Positions 29,262-37,143 of a stretch of 64,000 nt of DNA are shown here, one piece after another. Both the position numbers and the translations under genes were made by a program. The first letter of the stretch is position 1. Each line of letters starts with the position of its first letter. Source of the DNA: Synechococcus sp. CS-1328. Lineage in GTDB: Bacteria > Cyanobacteriota > Cyanobacteriia > PCC-6307 > Cyanobiaceae. The DNA lies in contig NZ_JAHLYT010000071.1 in the NCBI RefSeq assembly GCF_025128095.1, positions 248,001-312,000 of the forward strand, read 5' to 3'. Under the pieces are notes generated by a model. It was not told the origin of the DNA. It saw only the letters and a list, made by a program, of their open reading frames with translations, and did not search any database.

Positions 29262-29792
29262 TCAGGCATTGAGATCCTTGACCATGGCCTTGAAAGGATC
29301 GATCGATCCGGGCTTGCCCTGCTGACGGGTGATCGCCGGTTGGGCGTTGGCGTCGGTCTCGGTCTGCTTTTTGGCTGCGGCGGCCCCACCCGGGACGTTG
29401 ACGCCGGTCACGGCCGAGCCCTTGAGCCGCTGTTCCAGCTCAGCGGCCGACATCTGCTTGGCAAAGGTCTTCTTGACCGGCTTGGGCACACCACCGGTGA
29501 GGTTCACATCGGTGCTGGCCGAAGCCGTGCCGGGGATGCCTTCAGAGGCCCGTTCCAGGCGCGCCTCCATCGAGGCCACCTCCTGCACGATCTCCTTATT
29601 GCCGGGGTTATCAGCGGTACCCGGGAAGGTGTGGCGGATCGTGTTGGAGCGCCGCATGAAGTTCACATCCCCCATGCTGGTGGAGGCGTCGGGCTCGAGG
29701 AAGAAAGCTTCCGCTTCTTTCTTCGGTTTGGTGGCCGGCTTCGAGGCCGCCGGAGCGTTACGGGAACCGAGCAGACGATCGAAGAGGCCCAT
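29262..29792 (-). CDS. Conserved hypothetical protein
   Basis: A 176-residue soluble protein that starts MGLFDRLLGSRNAPAASKP, has an acidic-aromatic central motif EAFFLEPDASTSMGDVNFMR followed by NTIRHTFPGTADNPG, and ends FKAMVKDLNA. The motif order recalls a cyanobacteria-specific family of unknown function; I cannot name it with confidence. Much of the chain is predicted disordered. It converges on cobN with a 26-bp gap and is followed upstream by the PHP gene on the same strand. Confidence 0.7.
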   Translation of the reverse strand: MGLFDRLLGSRNAPAASKPATKPKKEAEAFFLEPDASTSMGDVNFMRRSNTIRHTFPGTADNPGNKEIVQEVASMEARLERASEGIPGTASASTDVNLTGGVPKPVKKTFAKQMSAAELEQRLKGSAVTGVNVPGGAAAAKKQTETDANAQPAITRQQGKPGSIDPFKAMVKDLNA

Positions 29793-29820
29793 CGGCGTTG
29801 AAGAAAGGCGTCAGTAAACC

Positions 29821-30504
29821 CTAGCGGCCTCGCAGCTCCAACCCATGGGTATCGGTACCACAACTCTGTAAAAGGCCACGTTCAGCCAGAGCGGCGGCGA
29901 TCGCCTCGCACACCAGCGGTGTCGGGGCCCAACGACCCTGCATGGCGTAGTCGTACCAGGCCTCGGCCCCGTCGAATCCCTGGGCGGCGGAGGCGGTGAG
30001 CAGGCGCTGGTGGCTCAGCCGGTAACGGGCCGGATGGGCCAGCAAGGCCAGACCTCCAGCGGCGCGGATGGCTGCCACCACGGCCTCGGAGCGGAGCGCC
30101 GGTCCGACCACCGCCTCGCCGCGCAGGTAGATCGCAAGAGCCGGGTGGTCAGGGGTGAAGCCCAGGGCCAGCACATGGACCAGACAACCCTCCAGCAGGC
30201 AGCTGATCTCAACGCCGCTCCAGAGGGTTGGAACAGGCAGCCCGTCTGAAGCCAGTTCGTTCAGGGCAGCCAGCACCTGCGGGTAGGCCGCCATGGCGTG
30301 ATGATCCGTCACCGCGAAATGCTGCAGACCGATCGCAGCGGCCTGGCGGGCCAGCTCGCGGGGATGCAGGCTGCCGTCGCTGCAGGTGGTGTGGCAATGA
30401 AAATTGAGCCGACCCGGGCAGCTGTCTGCGGAGACCGTTCGGAGCACCCTGGCCAGAGGGTGGGTGGCCGCCTCGGGACGCAGCTGGGGGAAAGAGGTCA
30501 CCAT
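29821..30504 (-). CDS. PHP domain phosphoesterase
   Basis: A 227-residue metal-dependent phosphoesterase of the polymerase-and-histidinol-phosphatase family. The metal ligands are in FHCHTTCSDGSLHPREL (HxH), FAVTDHHAMAAY (DHH), and the C-terminal ALLAHPARYR and SCGTDTHGLEL. This arrangement matches the YciV/RNase AM-like 3'-5' nucleosidase/exonuclease group. The 28-bp gap to the next gene downstream suggests co-transcription. Confidence 0.9.
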   Translation of the reverse strand: MVTSFPQLRPEAATHPLARVLRTVSADSCPGRLNFHCHTTCSDGSLHPRELARQAAAIGLQHFAVTDHHAMAAYPQVLAALNELASDGLPVPTLWSGVEISCLLEGCLVHVLALGFTPDHPALAIYLRGEAVVGPALRSEAVVAAIRAAGGLALLAHPARYRLSHQRLLTASAAQGFDGAEAWYDYAMQGRWAPTPLVCEAIAAALAERGLLQSCGTDTHGLELRGR

Positions 30505-30576
30505 CAGCAGCGAGGCCGCGGCTTCGACGCGGTAGGAAGAACGCAGACTTGATAACCAGCCTGGCAGGGCATGCCG

Positions 30577-31182
30577 TCAGCCGACCAGCGGGTCCCCCGC
30601 CTCGACCGCCAGCCGCTCGGCCCGCAGGCGGCGCCAGCGGGCATAGAACTGAATCGAGGCGGCCATGAACACCACCAGGGCCACGATGAACCAGGTGGCG
30701 GCGCCGGTGGGGAACTGGTTCTTGAACACCACCAGCATCACCACCACCACCAGCAACAGGGTGGGCAGCTCATTGAGGGCCCGCAGCTGCTTCGGGCTCC
30801 AGCCGCAGTTGCCCTGCTGCAACTGACCCATGAGCCGATAACACAGAGCGTGGTACGCGAGCAGCGCCGCCACGAAGGCGAGCTTGGCGTGCATCCAACC
30901 CTGATGCAGCCAGGCGGGATTCACGCTCAGCAGGCCGACTGCACAGACCACCGCCACGACCATGCCGGGGGTGGTGATGATGTTGGCCAGACGGCGCTCC
31001 ATCAAGGCGTATTGCTGCTGGAAGGCAGAGCGCAGGCTGGGTTCGAGCTCCTCAGCCTCGCGGTGGTAGATGAACAGACGCACCAGGTAGAAGAGCCCGG
31101 CAAACCACACCACCACCCCCACGATGTGGAGGGTCTTGAACCACAGATAGGCCTCGGGCGGCCAGGCAAAGGCCAGGGGCAT
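30577..31182 (-). CDS. hemJ: Protoporphyrinogen oxidase HemJ
   Basis: Membrane enzyme that oxidises protoporphyrinogen IX to protoporphyrin IX in haem and chlorophyll synthesis; HemJ is the usual form in cyanobacteria. The 201-residue protein has four or five transmembrane helices, begins MPLAFAWPPEAYLWFKTLHI and contains VWFAGLFYLVRLFIYHREAE with the conserved His and Arg residues, followed by RRLANIITTPGM and WMHAKLAFVAALLAYH. The ATG at 31182 was chosen because the first helix starts there. Confidence 0.9.
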   Translation of the reverse strand: MPLAFAWPPEAYLWFKTLHIVGVVVWFAGLFYLVRLFIYHREAEELEPSLRSAFQQQYALMERRLANIITTPGMVVAVVCAVGLLSVNPAWLHQGWMHAKLAFVAALLAYHALCYRLMGQLQQGNCGWSPKQLRALNELPTLLLVVVVMLVVFKNQFPTGAATWFIVALVVFMAASIQFYARWRRLRAERLAVEAGDPLVG

Positions 31183-31364
31183 GCAGTCTTGGGGCGCGTG
31201 GGCGCAGGCTAGGACCCGGCATCCGTGATGATGGACAGGGTCGCAAGTGCTGCGTGACGCCTCCCCGACACCGCCCCTCCGCCGGTTCTGGGCGAGGCAG
31301 GAAAGCAGCGCCAAGGCAGGACGGCGCCCACGAGAGATCGGGAGGGTCTCCCGAACAGCTGCGG

Positions 31365-32537
31365 GTGCACAGCTACCTCACCCTGGATGTGACCCCCGAG
31401 GCGATGGGGAGCTTTTTCGAGGCCACAGCGGAGCTCTATGAACGGTCTCCCTGGCGGCTGTTCCCGAGCAATGGGCACCTGTTTCAGGTGACGTGCTCCG
31501 CCCTTGGGTTTAGGAAATGGGCAGGAGCGGTGCTGGGCCAGGGGGGCGAGAGCTATGGGGTGCTGCTGTTCGATTCGCCAGCTGCCTTTGACCGTTATGT
31601 GGAGCTTGGGGAAATGGCCTCACGCAATGCCGTGATGTTTCCGTTAGCGGTACCCCGCCACCGGGCGATCAGCTTCGATCCAAAGCGGGCGCTGCCGCCC
31701 TCGCTACGGCGAGAGATCGAGCAGCACCAGTGGCGGGTGGCGCGGGGTGATGCCTACCCCTCGCCGATGCTGATTGAGCCGGACATGAGCCTGGCGCCCC
31801 CTGCCGAGTCGGACCTGCGCCGCCTCGAGGCCGTGGCACGAGTCCTGGTGCAACTGATCGATGCAGTGCCGGACCTGCCACAGCGCTGGGATGGAGGCGA
31901 AGGCCTTCGCAAGCGCTTCCGGGTGCCTGTACAGGGGCAGGAGGTCTCGATCACGATCTCTCTGGTGATGGAACCGGAAGAGGAACTGCCCGGAGTCGAG
32001 GAGGATTTTCCTGCCGAGCAGCGGATTCCCAACGCGCTGCGCCAGAAGGTGGAGTCGCTGATGGCGGCGATCGATCCGTTCTGCCGCGATCGACTGGATG
32101 GGGAGTATCGCCAGCTTTGCTACGCAGCGGTGGCGGCCCTGGCCCGCAAGCGCCCCTCACCCCTGCTTGGCGGCCGCGAGGCCTCCTGGTGCGCCGGTGT
32201 GGTGCATGCGATGGGCATGGTGAATTTTCTGTTTGATCGCACCCAGACCCCGCACTGCAAAGCAACCGAGATCTACGCCTACTTCGGGGTTTCGGACCAG
32301 ACAGGCCAGAGCCATTCCAAGAAGGTTCGCGACCTCCTGAAGATTGGCCAGCTCGATCCTCAGTGGACCAGGCCCAGCCGGATGGACAGCAATCCCGTCG
32401 CCTGGCTCGTGCAGGTCGATGGCTTCCTCCTCGATGCCCGCAGGCTTCCGCTGGAGTTTCAGATTGAGGCCTGCGCCCTTGGCCTGATTCCCTACGTGCC
32501 GGCCCTGCGGGCGCAGGGGGGAAACGCAGAGGACTGA
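31365..32537 (+). CDS. DUF6398-like protein with HTH-like C-terminus
   Basis: About 390 residues from the GTG at 31365 (the frame is open to a GTG at 31254, but the extra part is low-complexity). The C-terminal ~110 residues, with CAGVVHAMGMVNFLFDRTQT, KATEIYAYFGVSDQTGQSHS and KKVRDLLKIGQLDPQWTRPS, match my memory of the DUF6398 domain, which looks like a helix-turn-helix. The N-terminal half (AMGSFFEATAELYERSPWRL, YGVLLFDSPAAFDRYVELG) resembles a DUF6930-type domain. No function is known. It is divergent from hemJ and converges on the decarboxylase pseudogene. Confidence 0.75.
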   Translation: MHSYLTLDVTPEAMGSFFEATAELYERSPWRLFPSNGHLFQVTCSALGFRKWAGAVLGQGGESYGVLLFDSPAAFDRYVELGEMASRNAVMFPLAVPRHRAISFDPKRALPPSLRREIEQHQWRVARGDAYPSPMLIEPDMSLAPPAESDLRRLEAVARVLVQLIDAVPDLPQRWDGGEGLRKRFRVPVQGQEVSITISLVMEPEEELPGVEEDFPAEQRIPNALRQKVESLMAAIDPFCRDRLDGEYRQLCYAAVAALARKRPSPLLGGREASWCAGVVHAMGMVNFLFDRTQTPHCKATEIYAYFGVSDQTGQSHSKKVRDLLKIGQLDPQWTRPSRMDSNPVAWLVQVDGFLLDARRLPLEFQIEACALGLIPYVPALRAQGGNAED

Positions 32538-32545
32538 AACGAGTC

Positions 32546-32574
32546 CGGCCCCAGGTGGCTGGCGGCCCCAGGTG
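32546..32574. repeat. Two-copy 17-bp repeat after the DUF6398-like gene
   Basis: CGGCCCCAGGTG at 32546-32557 recurs exactly at 32563-32574, a period of 17 bp, starting 9 bp after the stop codon of the upstream gene. It is a minor instance of the repeats found after gene ends in this window. Confidence 0.55.
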
Positions 32575-32618
32575 CCATCGTTGGCAACTACGCCGCATCA
32601 GTGGTGAGATGCGTTGCA

Positions 32619-33319
32619 TCAGTTGGGTTTTGGCGTCGTCAGCTTGTAGCCACTATCGATGGTGGAGGCAGCCAGCGGCTGACTCTCTTCCCCGGAAATC
32701 ATCACCTCAATGTAGGCCGCGCCGTCGTGGTCCTCAGGGACCCTGCGTTGACGCTTGATCGCTGTGATCGGTGGCCCGGAGATGGGTGTGCCGAGCACCG
32801 TCATAATCCCATGCACTTCTGAGATCACGATGTAGGCGGGCATGCATTGGCGCAGGGTCTCTCGGATCACCCGTGCCAGTTCATCGATGCAGTTGTCAGG
32901 GTTGAGCACGGCGCTCACGCAACAGGCGGCAGCCGAGAGGGGTTGAAAGCGGTCGTAGACGTTGTCGCCCAAGTTGTGGTGGGTGATCAGACCCAGTTTC
33001 TGGATGCGCTCGCCTGGCATGCCCACGTGGTGATAGACGGGCAGACGATGGGCTTTGCTCCCCATGACCCCGTTGATGGCTGATAGTTCACCCACTCCAT
33101 AGGTGGTGGAGAGCATGGCCGCCCCGCGGATGCGGGCATAACCATCCGCGGCATAGGCGGCGTTGAGCTCATTGGCACAGGCCAGCCAGCTCAGGTCTGG
33201 CACGGCTTCAGCCTCAACATCAATGGAAAAGGCATAATCGCCCGGTATGCCGAAAAATGATTAATGCCCAGTTACGCCAGACGAGTCAGTACATGCCGAG
33301 CAACGGTGAGCTGAGACAT
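32619..33319 (-). pseudogene. Pyruvate/indolepyruvate decarboxylase pseudogene (TPP enzyme)
   Basis: The remnant encodes the N-terminal TPP-enzyme PYR domain: MSQLTVARHVLTRLA from an ATG at 33319, then LGINHF, FGIPGDYAFSID, and the cofactor-Glu segment CANELNAAYAADGYARIRGA, continuing to MPAYIVISE. Three lesions are visible: a TAA at 33272-33274 where Gln is expected, a one-base loss in the T-run at 33253-33257 that shifts the frame, and a large internal deletion. The reading goes abruptly, near 32740-32760, from ITAIKRQ to EDHDGAAYIEVMISGEESQ, which looks like the extreme C-terminus, so about 350 residues are missing. A full enzyme has about 550 residues. It cannot be functional. The base composition is lower in GC than its neighbours. 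Confidence 0.85.
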
Positions 33320-33652
33320 TATCGGATCTACATCAGACCATACATAGCCTTGCTCTTAATCCAGCTTGCCAACAACTCATCGTTAGGGTTCGTCAGGCAA
33401 AAAGGAAGGGTTGCTGACAGGCACAAAAGTTATCGAACGCGACATCTTGATTCCAAGGAATAACAATGACTTGCTCGGGGGGATGGGCTTGGCTAGCGTG
33501 GAAAATGAGCTTCGTGACCAAGAGAAGAAGGTCTCCTTGGTACAGCATAAGCAGCCAACCCTCAAGATGCCGATTCAAACACTTCCGTTGCAGTCGTAAC
33601 GACATTCTGTGGCGCATGACTACCCTCATCCAAGGCAGGGGCAAGCTGGCGT
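33320..33652. other. Low-GC spacer of 333 bp between the pseudogene and grrM
   Basis: The spacer is distinctly lower in GC than the surrounding genes. It holds one plus-strand open frame (33411-33599, 62 codons from a TTG; contains VIERDILIPRNNNDLLGGMG) and an overlapping minus-strand frame (33393-33644) that would directly follow grrM. Neither resembles a known family, and the TTG has no well-spaced ribosome-binding site. It may be part of the same decaying region as the pseudogene. Confidence 0.45.
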
Positions 33653-34855
33653 TCAGGTTTCGCCCGGTACCGGAACGGGAGGCAATGGCTGCAGGGGCGG
33701 TCCTTGCTCGAAGCGCTCCAGGAGAACCTGCACGGGAATCTTGGTTCCGAAGCGGCAGGCGTGGGTCTCACTCGCCCGTAGGCTGCCATGCTCCCAGAAC
33801 TTGTTGCTGCCGTTCCCACCTCCGCAGAAGCCGAAGGTCTCACAGCTCTGGTGGCAGTTTGCCACGCCTTCCGCCATGTCGCCCCATAGGCGCTGGAAGC
33901 GATCGGTCTTGGTGGATTCCACCAGGGACATCTCACGCAGATTGCCAAGATTGAAGCTGCCGTAGGTGTCGCTGGCCACCGAAAGCAGCTCGGGATCAAA
34001 GGTGGAGAAGTTCCCCTGGGCATCGACGCTGAGGATCGAGAAGGGCCGGTTGAGTTCGTTCTGTTGCATCCGGCGCTGATCCTGGATCAGCCCGATCACC
34101 TGATCAAACTCCCGCAGGATGACGGGAAAACCGTCTTGCTCACTCAGATGCCAGAACGTCCGCAGAAAGTGCCGGTATTGCTCCTCCCGTTCTTCCCCCT
34201 GCATCGAGGAGGTGGTGTGGATCCCTTCCTGTTCCTCCACGTTGAAACCAACAGCACTGATGCCGTTGTCCCGGAAGAAGCGGTAGATCCGCTCCGGCTG
34301 TTCCATGGCGGCAGCCGTGATCACGGCAATGCAGTGGAAGGGCAGGTCATGGCGATGCAGGGACTCAATCCCCTTCATCGCCAGGGCATGGGACCCCTGG
34401 CCGTTTCGGAATCGGCGGTTGGCGTCGTGAATGTCCTCGGGGCCATCCACGCTGATGCCCACCACGATTCTGTTGCGCCGGAAGCACTCACACCAGGCGT
34501 CGTTGATCAGGGTGGCGTTGGTCTGCACATGCTGCGTGAAGTCGATCTCCTCTGCCTGCCACTCCATCAACGACCGTTGAATGATTGCCGTGGCTTGGTC
34601 GTACCAGCTGCAGGGCAGGGTGAGCGGCTCACCGGCGTGCCACACCAGGGCAAACTCCGGGCCGCAATAGGGGCTCTCCAGGATGCGCTGCATCAGCAGC
34701 GGAAGCAGTCTGAGGTCGAAGTCCCGTTTCTTCTGTCGATCCGGCAGATAGCAGTAGGAGCAGTCGAGGTTGCACAGCGAGGTTGACTGCACCACCACCA
34801 GGCCGATGGGGCCGAAGCGGCTGAGATCGGGCCCGGGAGAAGAGGCTCCGATCAC
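33653..34855 (-). CDS. grrM: Radical SAM/SPASM peptide maturase GrrM
   Basis: Predicted to form cyclophane cross-links on the GrrA precursor. The 400-residue protein carries the radical SAM cluster motif LCNLDCSYCY (Cys28, Cys32, Cys35), the SAM-binding region WHAGEPLTL, the SVDGPEDIHDANRRFRNGQG segment seen in anSME-like maturases, and a C-terminal SPASM cysteine cluster NCHQSCETFGFCGGG followed by HACRFG for auxiliary clusters. GrrM/OscB-type enzymes are established aromatic-to-side-chain cyclophane synthases. Its GTG start overlaps the grrA stop (GTGA at 34852-34855), so translation is coupled to the precursor. It is the last gene of the grrP-grrA-grrM unit. Confidence 0.92.
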   Translation of the reverse strand: MIGASSPGPDLSRFGPIGLVVVQSTSLCNLDCSYCYLPDRQKKRDFDLRLLPLLMQRILESPYCGPEFALVWHAGEPLTLPCSWYDQATAIIQRSLMEWQAEEIDFTQHVQTNATLINDAWCECFRRNRIVVGISVDGPEDIHDANRRFRNGQGSHALAMKGIESLHRHDLPFHCIAVITAAAMEQPERIYRFFRDNGISAVGFNVEEQEGIHTTSSMQGEEREEQYRHFLRTFWHLSEQDGFPVILREFDQVIGLIQDQRRMQQNELNRPFSILSVDAQGNFSTFDPELLSVASDTYGSFNLGNLREMSLVESTKTDRFQRLWGDMAEGVANCHQSCETFGFCGGGNGSNKFWEHGSLRASETHACRFGTKIPVQVLLERFEQGPPLQPLPPVPVPGET

Positions 34856-35265
34856 CAGTTGACGAACGTACGACCAGACCCATTCCGCCAGGAATCACCA
34901 CCACCGTTGCGCCAGGCGGAACTGGCGCCGTTGCCCCAGCCGCCGCGGTACGACCCATTCCCCCAGGTGGGGCGGCTGTTGCTCCACTTGGCCCCACCCT
35001 TGCCATTGCTCCACTTGCCGCTGCCATGGGTGTTCTTGAAAGCGTGACCACCGCCGTTACCCCACTTGCTGTTGGCAATCTGCTCGCCCTCGAAGGCAGT
35101 GGGTCGCAGCAGGTTGCTCCAGTCGCCATTTCTGACGGTCTCAATGCGGCTGTCGAGGCTGTTGGCAGGATCCGGCTCGCCGTAGACGAGCGAGGCCTCG
35201 GCGCTCTGGCAGAGAGCGGCACTGCAGGCCAGCAGAACCTGGAAGGCAATCAGGGAGCGTTTCAT
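34852..35265 (-). CDS. grrA: GrrA-type precursor of a cyclophane RiPP
   Basis: A 137-residue peptide with a Sec signal (MKRSLIAFQVLLACSAALCQ, cleavage likely after AEA at 24), a leader (about 25-64) and a Gly/Asn/Trp-rich core. Aromatic-X-Asn motifs start at Trp49, Trp68, Phe76, Trp85, Trp94, Trp101, Trp110, Trp118, Trp126 and Phe134; the nine from Trp68 on are spaced 7-9 residues apart. Family knowledge (rSAM-associated Gly-rich repeat proteins) and the coupled grrM imply that each aromatic ring is cross-linked to a nearby side chain, probably the Asn. The product would be exported to the periplasm or outside. Its role is unknown. Confidence 0.92.
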   Translation of the reverse strand: MKRSLIAFQVLLACSAALCQSAEASLVYGEPDPANSLDSRIETVRNGDWSNLLRPTAFEGEQIANSKWGNGGGHAFKNTHGSGKWSNGKGGAKWSNSRPTWGNGSYRGGWGNGASSAWRNGGGDSWRNGSGRTFVNW

Positions 35266-35324
35266 CAGGACAGAAGGGTGGGGACGGTGATGGCACTCAG
35301 GGGGAAGGAATCAGAACGGGAGCA

Positions 35325-36197
35325 TCACTCGGCACCCTGCTTGTCCGGCGGCTTCACGGTGGTGGAGATCTCTGCCGTGGAGGTCAGGATCAACTGGTAG
35401 AAGTCGCTGATCTGTTCTTCAGAGAGTTTGATGGCGCTGCCTGGACCCACCCAGCGATTCACCATCTCGCGGGATCCGCTGTCGCCGTCCACATAGGCCT
35501 GCATCATCTGGGCGATGGCCAGGTTGGCGGCGGTCAACAACCTGGGATTGTTCTGCGCCACGATGCAGCCGATGCCGGATCGGCCATAGGGGTAGGTGGG
35601 TACCAACACCTTGTTGCCAGACCCGCGGTTGGCGGCAAGCCACAGACTTGAGCCGGCCAGGATCTCGACGCTGTTGTCGTTCAGAGCGGCCAAGGCCTCG
35701 GCCGGAGTCTTGAATCCTCTCAGCCTGGCCGCAGGCACCACGCTGGCGATCACCTGGGCCGCCGCAGAGTTCTCCACCACCCCCACGGTTCTGCCGCCCA
35801 GGGAGTCAGGCGTGCCATCCACACCGGCGGGCGCCAGCAGGCGGGTGCCACCGATGGCGAAGGGAAGGGTGAAGAGCACCTGCCGGGTCCGCGGCCATGT
35901 GAAGGCCACGCCGCAGGCGATGTCGGCCTTGCCGGTGGTGATGGCGTCGAGTCCCTGATCGATGCTGGCTGCTGGCATGAAGCGAAGGCTCGTGGCCGCC
36001 GCTTCATCTCTTACAGCGTTCAGCACATCAACCGCGAGACCCTCATAGCTGTCGCCCCGCTTGTCGATGAACGGCAGAACGGCATCGAACACCACGGCCC
36101 TGAGTTCGCTCGTCGCGGGCCGGGACTGGCTTGCAGGCGGCATCAGGCCGGTCAGCAGGACGAGAGAACCCAGGGCAGGGACGAGCCGGGAACGCAT
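35325..36197 (-). CDS. grrP: GrrP-type periplasmic substrate-binding-like protein
   Basis: A 290-residue exported protein with a signal peptide (MRSRLVPALGSLVLLTGLMP, cleavage near residue 24) and a type 2 periplasmic-binding fold like amino-acid-binding proteins: DSYEGLAVDVLNAVRDE, GLDAITTGKADIACGVAFTW, LGGRTVGVVENSAAAQVIAS. No permease or ATPase gene is nearby, which fits the orphan GrrP proteins that accompany GrrA and GrrM. It is the first gene of the unit, 59 bp upstream of grrA. It may bind the modified peptide or a precursor ligand; that is inference. Confidence 0.88.
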   Translation of the reverse strand: MRSRLVPALGSLVLLTGLMPPASQSRPATSELRAVVFDAVLPFIDKRGDSYEGLAVDVLNAVRDEAAATSLRFMPAASIDQGLDAITTGKADIACGVAFTWPRTRQVLFTLPFAIGGTRLLAPAGVDGTPDSLGGRTVGVVENSAAAQVIASVVPAARLRGFKTPAEALAALNDNSVEILAGSSLWLAANRGSGNKVLVPTYPYGRSGIGCIVAQNNPRLLTAANLAIAQMMQAYVDGDSGSREMVNRWVGPGSAIKLSEEQISDFYQLILTSTAEISTTVKPPDKQGAE

Positions 36198-36358
36198 CGG
36201 AATCCGCTGAACGACGCTCCATGGCTAACCGGAGCCGTTGGTGCCAGCCGGCAGGGCATACATATTGAAAGGAAGGCTGGCCAGGGCCGGTGCTGCCTGA
36301 CTCGGCCAGGCTGCAGAGCGTGGACCCTCGAAGGCCGACCCCGACCCGATCCATGCCG

Positions 36359-37012
36359 TCAGCGTGGCAGAGGCACCTGTGGCAAGGGCGACGAGGCCTG
36401 CCGGAAGCAGAGGGCCTCGAACAGTTGGCTCTGGCTGAGACTCTCCACCCTGGGCGCAGCCTCCGGCCTGTCGTAGTGCAGCACGAAGATCTGGTCGAAC
36501 TCCATCGGACCGATGGGGGGCATGGAAGGCCAGCCAAGCCCCCTGGCCAGGTCGGGCATTCTGCGGTGCTCCCAGAACAGCACCACGTTGCCGTCGCGGT
36601 AGGCGGGTTGGCGAAGGATCTCCTGTCCATCGAGAAAGGAGTCGTCCTGTGAGACCTGGGCGGACGAGATGTTGATCCCGGTGGCCACCGCCAGGGGAAC
36701 GGCGCTCTGGTAACTGCGGGCGTTCTTGCTGGTGACGGGGTTAAGAAAGAAGGTGCGGATGTGGGTTGGGCCACCGAAGCAGGCGGGAATCAGGCGTGCC
36801 AGGTTGATCGCCCGCAGGAAACCGTTGGGGGAGAGGTTGTAGTTGTCAGCACCGGAGGCCACCTTGTCACCGTGGCGCAGCAGGATCACCTGACGGGGTG
36901 TGGCCCAGGCAGGTGCCAGGTTGGCGGTGCCGAGCACCAGCGCCAGGAGAGTTCGGTAGGCGAGATGGCAGGACAAGCCGTGGGCAGCCATCGCAGGCTG
37001 TCCAGAATCCAT
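36359..37012 (-). CDS. Exported histidine phosphatase superfamily protein
   Basis: The protein starts MDSGQPAMAAHGLSCHLAYR with a signal peptide (hydrophobic TLLALVLGTANLAPAWA), followed by the catalytic RHG motif VILLRHGDKVASG and NYNLSPNGFLRAINLARLIP. The second His (FVLHYDRP, about residue 175) completes the family pattern. The substrate is unknown. It is on the same strand as the grr genes and ends 161 bp upstream of grrP, so it may be read into them. The ATG at 37012 was chosen; another at 36991 is also plausible. Confidence 0.82.
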   Translation of the reverse strand: MDSGQPAMAAHGLSCHLAYRTLLALVLGTANLAPAWATPRQVILLRHGDKVASGADNYNLSPNGFLRAINLARLIPACFGGPTHIRTFFLNPVTSKNARSYQSAVPLAVATGINISSAQVSQDDSFLDGQEILRQPAYRDGNVVLFWEHRRMPDLARGLGWPSMPPIGPMEFDQIFVLHYDRPEAAPRVESLSQSQLFEALCFRQASSPLPQVPLPR

Positions 37013-37143
37013 GCTGACGTTGAAGATGGCACATGGGCGAGCCCAGAACCTTTGCATCTGGCCTTCGGGGTGAACCCCATGTTGGCGGCCCCATGGGTGC
37101 GCCGTCAGGGCCGGTAGTTTGAGCCGATCCCCTGGACCCGTGG

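Noticed and set aside
32619-33203. Intact short TPP-binding protein of 194 residues
   Set aside because: It lacks the start of the fold and the pyrophosphate-binding domain; the missing N-terminus is present upstream in other frames, which shows it is a broken gene.
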